Source of the DNA: Spirochaeta sp.
GTDB lineage: Bacteria; Spirochaetota; Spirochaetia; DSM-2461
Direction: 5' to 3'
Assembly (NCBI GenBank): GCA_030635565.1
Contig: DAOVYP010000099.1
Span: 1-7,472, forward strand
Length of the DNA: 7,472 nt
The position numbers and the translations under genes were made by a program. Positions 5,282 to 7,472 of this stretch are shown one piece after another. The first letter of the stretch is position 1. Every line of letters begins with the position of its first letter. The notes under the pieces were generated by a model that worked only from the letters and a program-made list of their open reading frames with translations, did no database searches and was not told the origin of the DNA.

Positions 5282-7118
5282 GTTTTTTGTGCATCGTTGC
5301 CGTTTCGCCAGCCTCATTACCTTCATTGTAATCATTGCCGGGACGATTGGCGCCCCTGTTCTTACGGCGCAGTCATTTCCGCAGCCGGGAAATGACGACG
5401 AAATCTCGCTGCTCGGCATTTATTTCAGCCGGGCACCGGAAACAAACCCAGGAGAACTCAAGGGAAAATACGGCCTCCGGATGGACGGTCCCGATCAGCT
5501 GAAGATAAATCTTGACGACTCGGATTGGGGTGTCCTCTGGTTCAAGGTGGAACCTGGTACCTACACTCTCGAAACTGCGGAAGATTTCCGTATTACCCCG
5601 GGGGTACCGGATTCCGTAGAAGTTCCGCCATCCTCCGTCATACTGGCGGCCTTCCGTCTCACCCGGTCCGTCGACGGCGTACGAACCGTACGAATCGACG
5701 AAGGGGACCGGCAGCGCTCCGGCCGTGAACTGGCTCTTCACATCGATTATCCTCAATGGTCGGGGCGAAACCTGATTGGATTCGGAACCCTTCGCCCGGC
5801 GTTGGATCCCGAGACGATGCAGTTCAGGGTCAGTATCATCGCCGATCCCGAGGGCGCCGAGGTATACGTCGACGATGTCCTGGCCGGTGTCACCCCTCTG
5901 GAATTCTCATTGACTGGTGGAAAACACCGTATCCTGATCCGGGCGGCGGGTTTCGAGGATGCCGTCTATTATGTCCGTCTTGAGGGAGATGCCGATATCG
6001 ACGCCGTCCTGCCGCCGGCCGAAGCCGGGCCGATGGACGGCGAAAGGGAGCGTTATTCCACCCTGGTGGCCCCATTCGTTTCAATGAGTGGACAGAACGA
6101 TCAGCTGGCCCGGCTTTTCGCCGATACACTGCTCCTGACTCTCGAGGAAGACGACCGCCTCGAAGTCGTACCCTCAACCGTCCCCTGGGTCCGAAGAGAT
6201 GCCCTGATACACCCGGATTTCCTGCCCCTTGAGGAAGTCGGGGCCGATCTCGTCGTGAGCGGATTCTTCGCCGAAGTCGATGGCCGGCTTAATATTCAGG
6301 CAAACCTCTACGACGTACAGGCCGAGACGATCCGGGCCGCCGTTACATGGTACGGGACTGCCGGTTTCGACATTTTCGACGCCATGGACGAGATTGCCGT
6401 GGAATTCGCCGACGAGGTGGACAGGGTACTGCCCGCCGCAGGTCGTACACTTATTACCCGTCAGGAGACGGTGTACAGCGGAGTCGATCGGGAGACGAGC
6501 CTCCTGGCCCGGAAGAAAATCATCCGGAAAAGGTGGGTGGACCGCCCGAATGTCTTCACGATCCAAACCGGTTTCGGCGGTTTCCTGGAAGAATACCGGC
6601 TGGACGGCGGCGGTTCCACCACGGAAACGGGAAAATTCGACGGTCCTTTTTTCCCGGTCACCCTGTCATGGGACCGGGACATCGGTCCCCGTTTTGCCGT
6701 CGGTGCCGGTACAACACTGTCAATGGGAACTTATAGATCCTATAGGGATCCGGACCAGAACGATTTCACCTGGATGGCCTCGGTATTTGCCGGTCCCCGG
6801 TTGGTGTTCCGGAGCCTGCGAGCCGACATCTACTTCAGTCTCGATGTGCAGGTTCAGTTCTCTCCCCGGGTTACCTACCACTGGATTGACGGACCAGCCT
6901 ATCAGGCGGATGTGGGATCTCTGCTGTATATCGATTTACCGATGAAAGTCGGTTTCCGTTACTATTTCAACAAGAGAGTCGACACCATTCCGATATTTCT
7001 CAACGGCGGCCTCGGAGTTTCACCACTGGGATATCGATTCGATCTGGGAGGAACCGGACAGGCAGGTATGATGTCGACATACATGTTCATCAATCTGGGA
7101 TTGGGGATACGTCTGTGA
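5280..7118 (+). CDS. Exported PEGA-domain protein with TolB/CsgG-like domain and C-terminal outer-membrane barrel
   Basis: From the ATG at 5280 the product has 612 residues. A signal peptide (basic HRCR, then a hydrophobic stretch, likely cleavage after LTA at residue 30) leads to a beta-rich N-terminal region (40-130). A PEGA domain spans about 181-245 ('DPEGAEVYVDDVLAGVTPLEFSL', 'KHRILIRAAGFE'). Residues 257-390 resemble the TolB-N/CsgG fold ('LVAPFVSMSG', 'LARLFADTLLLTLEEDDRLEVVP', 'LEEVGADLVVSGFFAEVDGRLNIQANLYD'). Residues 423-612 have alternating aromatic and glycine-rich strands ending in 'YMFINLGLGIRL', like an outer-membrane beta-barrel. The job is not known; attachment to the outer membrane with periplasmic soluble domains is inferred. 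The open frame extends back to 5055, but that part is antisense to the kinase gene and unlikely to be translated. ATG 5247, ATG 5280 (weak GGA upstream) and GTG 5289 (leaderless, next to the promoter) are all possible starts. It overlaps the next gene by four bases. Confidence 0.82.
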   Translation: MFFVHRCRFASLITFIVIIAGTIGAPVLTAQSFPQPGNDDEISLLGIYFSRAPETNPGELKGKYGLRMDGPDQLKINLDDSDWGVLWFKVEPGTYTLETAEDFRITPGVPDSVEVPPSSVILAAFRLTRSVDGVRTVRIDEGDRQRSGRELALHIDYPQWSGRNLIGFGTLRPALDPETMQFRVSIIADPEGAEVYVDDVLAGVTPLEFSLTGGKHRILIRAAGFEDAVYYVRLEGDADIDAVLPPAEAGPMDGERERYSTLVAPFVSMSGQNDQLARLFADTLLLTLEEDDRLEVVPSTVPWVRRDALIHPDFLPLEEVGADLVVSGFFAEVDGRLNIQANLYDVQAETIRAAVTWYGTAGFDIFDAMDEIAVEFADEVDRVLPAAGRTLITRQETVYSGVDRETSLLARKKIIRKRWVDRPNVFTIQTGFGGFLEEYRLDGGGSTTETGKFDGPFFPVTLSWDRDIGPRFAVGAGTTLSMGTYRSYRDPDQNDFTWMASVFAGPRLVFRSLRADIYFSLDVQVQFSPRVTYHWIDGPAYQADVGSLLYIDLPMKVGFRYYFNKRVDTIPIFLNGGLGVSPLGYRFDLGGTGQAGMMSTYMFINLGLGIRL

Positions 7119-7472
7119 CCCGCCGCATTGTTCTTATATTGCTGATTTCAGTGCTGTTCGGATCGGTCTGTATCGGCGCCGAAGAAACTCTTATTCCCCG
7201 GCGTATCAGCATCGTCGATCCGGTGGGTAATGCTCCGCCCATGCTCTCATCCATACTCTATGCCCGGCTGACAATGCGGATCCCGTTGGTGGTTTCCGGG
7301 CCGGATGACGAACCGCACAACATCATCACCCTGGAATCCGGAGACCGAATATTCATCACCCTTGAAGACCGCAGCGGCGTTATCGACAGGAAAGATTACC
7401 CTGCAGAGATACGGGAAGATCCTGTAGCCGCAGCCGCGGTGTTCGATGAACTCAGCGCCGAATGGGAACCCC
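7115..7472 (+). CDS. Exported protein of unknown function, N-terminal part (runs off window)
   Basis: About 119 residues are visible. The GTG start at 7115 overlaps the stop of the PEGA-protein gene (GTGA), with GGGGA (7103-7107) seven bases upstream, so translation is coupled and the two genes form one operon. The N-terminus (MTRRIVLILLISVLFGSVCIGAEE) is a signal peptide with probable cleavage after Gly-Ala. The Cys in 'GSVC' does not fit a normal lipobox, so a lipoprotein is unlikely. The following sequence ('RRISIVDPVGNAPPMLSSILYARLTMRIPLVVSG' and 'NIITLESGDRIFITLEDRSGVIDRKDYPAEI') loosely recalls the CsgG/TolB-N type of the neighbouring proteins, but I do not recognise a family. A periplasmic or outer-membrane partner of the barrel protein is inferred from coupling. 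No internal stop occurs up to the window end. Confidence 0.72.
   Translation, partial: MTRRIVLILLISVLFGSVCIGAEETLIPRRISIVDPVGNAPPMLSSILYARLTMRIPLVVSGPDDEPHNIITLESGDRIFITLEDRSGVIDRKDYPAEIREDPVAAAAVFDELSAEWEP

Noticed and set aside
6174..6945. Alternative-frame open frames of 130 and 221 residues within the PEGA/barrel gene
   Set aside because: They are shadows of a long gene with coherent domains and give proline/arginine-rich translations without motifs.
1..7472. Search for CRISPR repeats, tRNA, rRNA, transposase, integrase or attachment sites
   Set aside because: No regularly spaced repeats, cloverleaf sequence, transposase motif or flanking direct repeats were seen by eye.

Overview
The window holds seven protein-coding genes: four complete with clear family assignments, one complete envelope protein of composite architecture, and two cut by the window edges. 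There is no rRNA, tRNA, CRISPR array, insertion sequence or integrase. The combination of periplasmic or outer-membrane proteins of the CsgG/FlgO and PEGA type, a cytoplasmic multi-domain hybrid histidine kinase, and moderate-to-high GC coding DNA separated by AT-rich spacers suits a free-living Gram-negative-type bacterium. A spirochaete of the Spirochaeta/Sediminispirochaeta kind is my best guess, but it is an inference from gene flavour, not from a marker gene.

Layout. Positions 1-347 (minus) are the N-terminal part of an exported CsgG/FlgO-like protein. A 185-base spacer separates it from the divergent umuD-umuC operon (533-2274, plus). This encodes the self-cleaving UmuD subunit and the UmuC catalytic subunit of translesion DNA polymerase V, joined by an ATGA overlap. 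A near-perfect 19-base palindrome lies on the umuD start and is a good candidate SOS (LexA-type) operator. A 118-base AT-rich spacer with a well-formed sigma-70-type promoter follows, then a metallo-beta-lactamase-fold hydrolase (2393-3220, plus). That gene overlaps by 14 bases, tail to tail, a hybrid histidine kinase (PAS-GAF-HisKA-HATPase-REC) on the minus strand (3207-5240).

The kinase is divergent from, and nearly abuts, an envelope gene (about 5280-7118, plus) encoding a signal peptide, an N-terminal beta-rich region, a PEGA domain, a TolB-N/CsgG-like middle domain and a C-terminal region that looks like an outer-membrane beta-barrel. A second exported protein (7115 onward) is translationally coupled to it through a GTGA overlap and runs off the right edge.

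How they may work together. umuDC is a self-contained DNA-damage response unit. The kinase and the PEGA/barrel operon share a tiny divergent control region, so co-regulation, or control of the envelope operon by the kinase pathway, is possible but unproven. The most notable observations are the umuD operator and possible leaderless start, the cysteine cluster in the kinase GAF domain, the composite PEGA-TolB-barrel protein, and the divergent promoter that seems to place transcription initiation downstream of the envelope gene's ATG codons. I do not see clear proof of a wholly new system.
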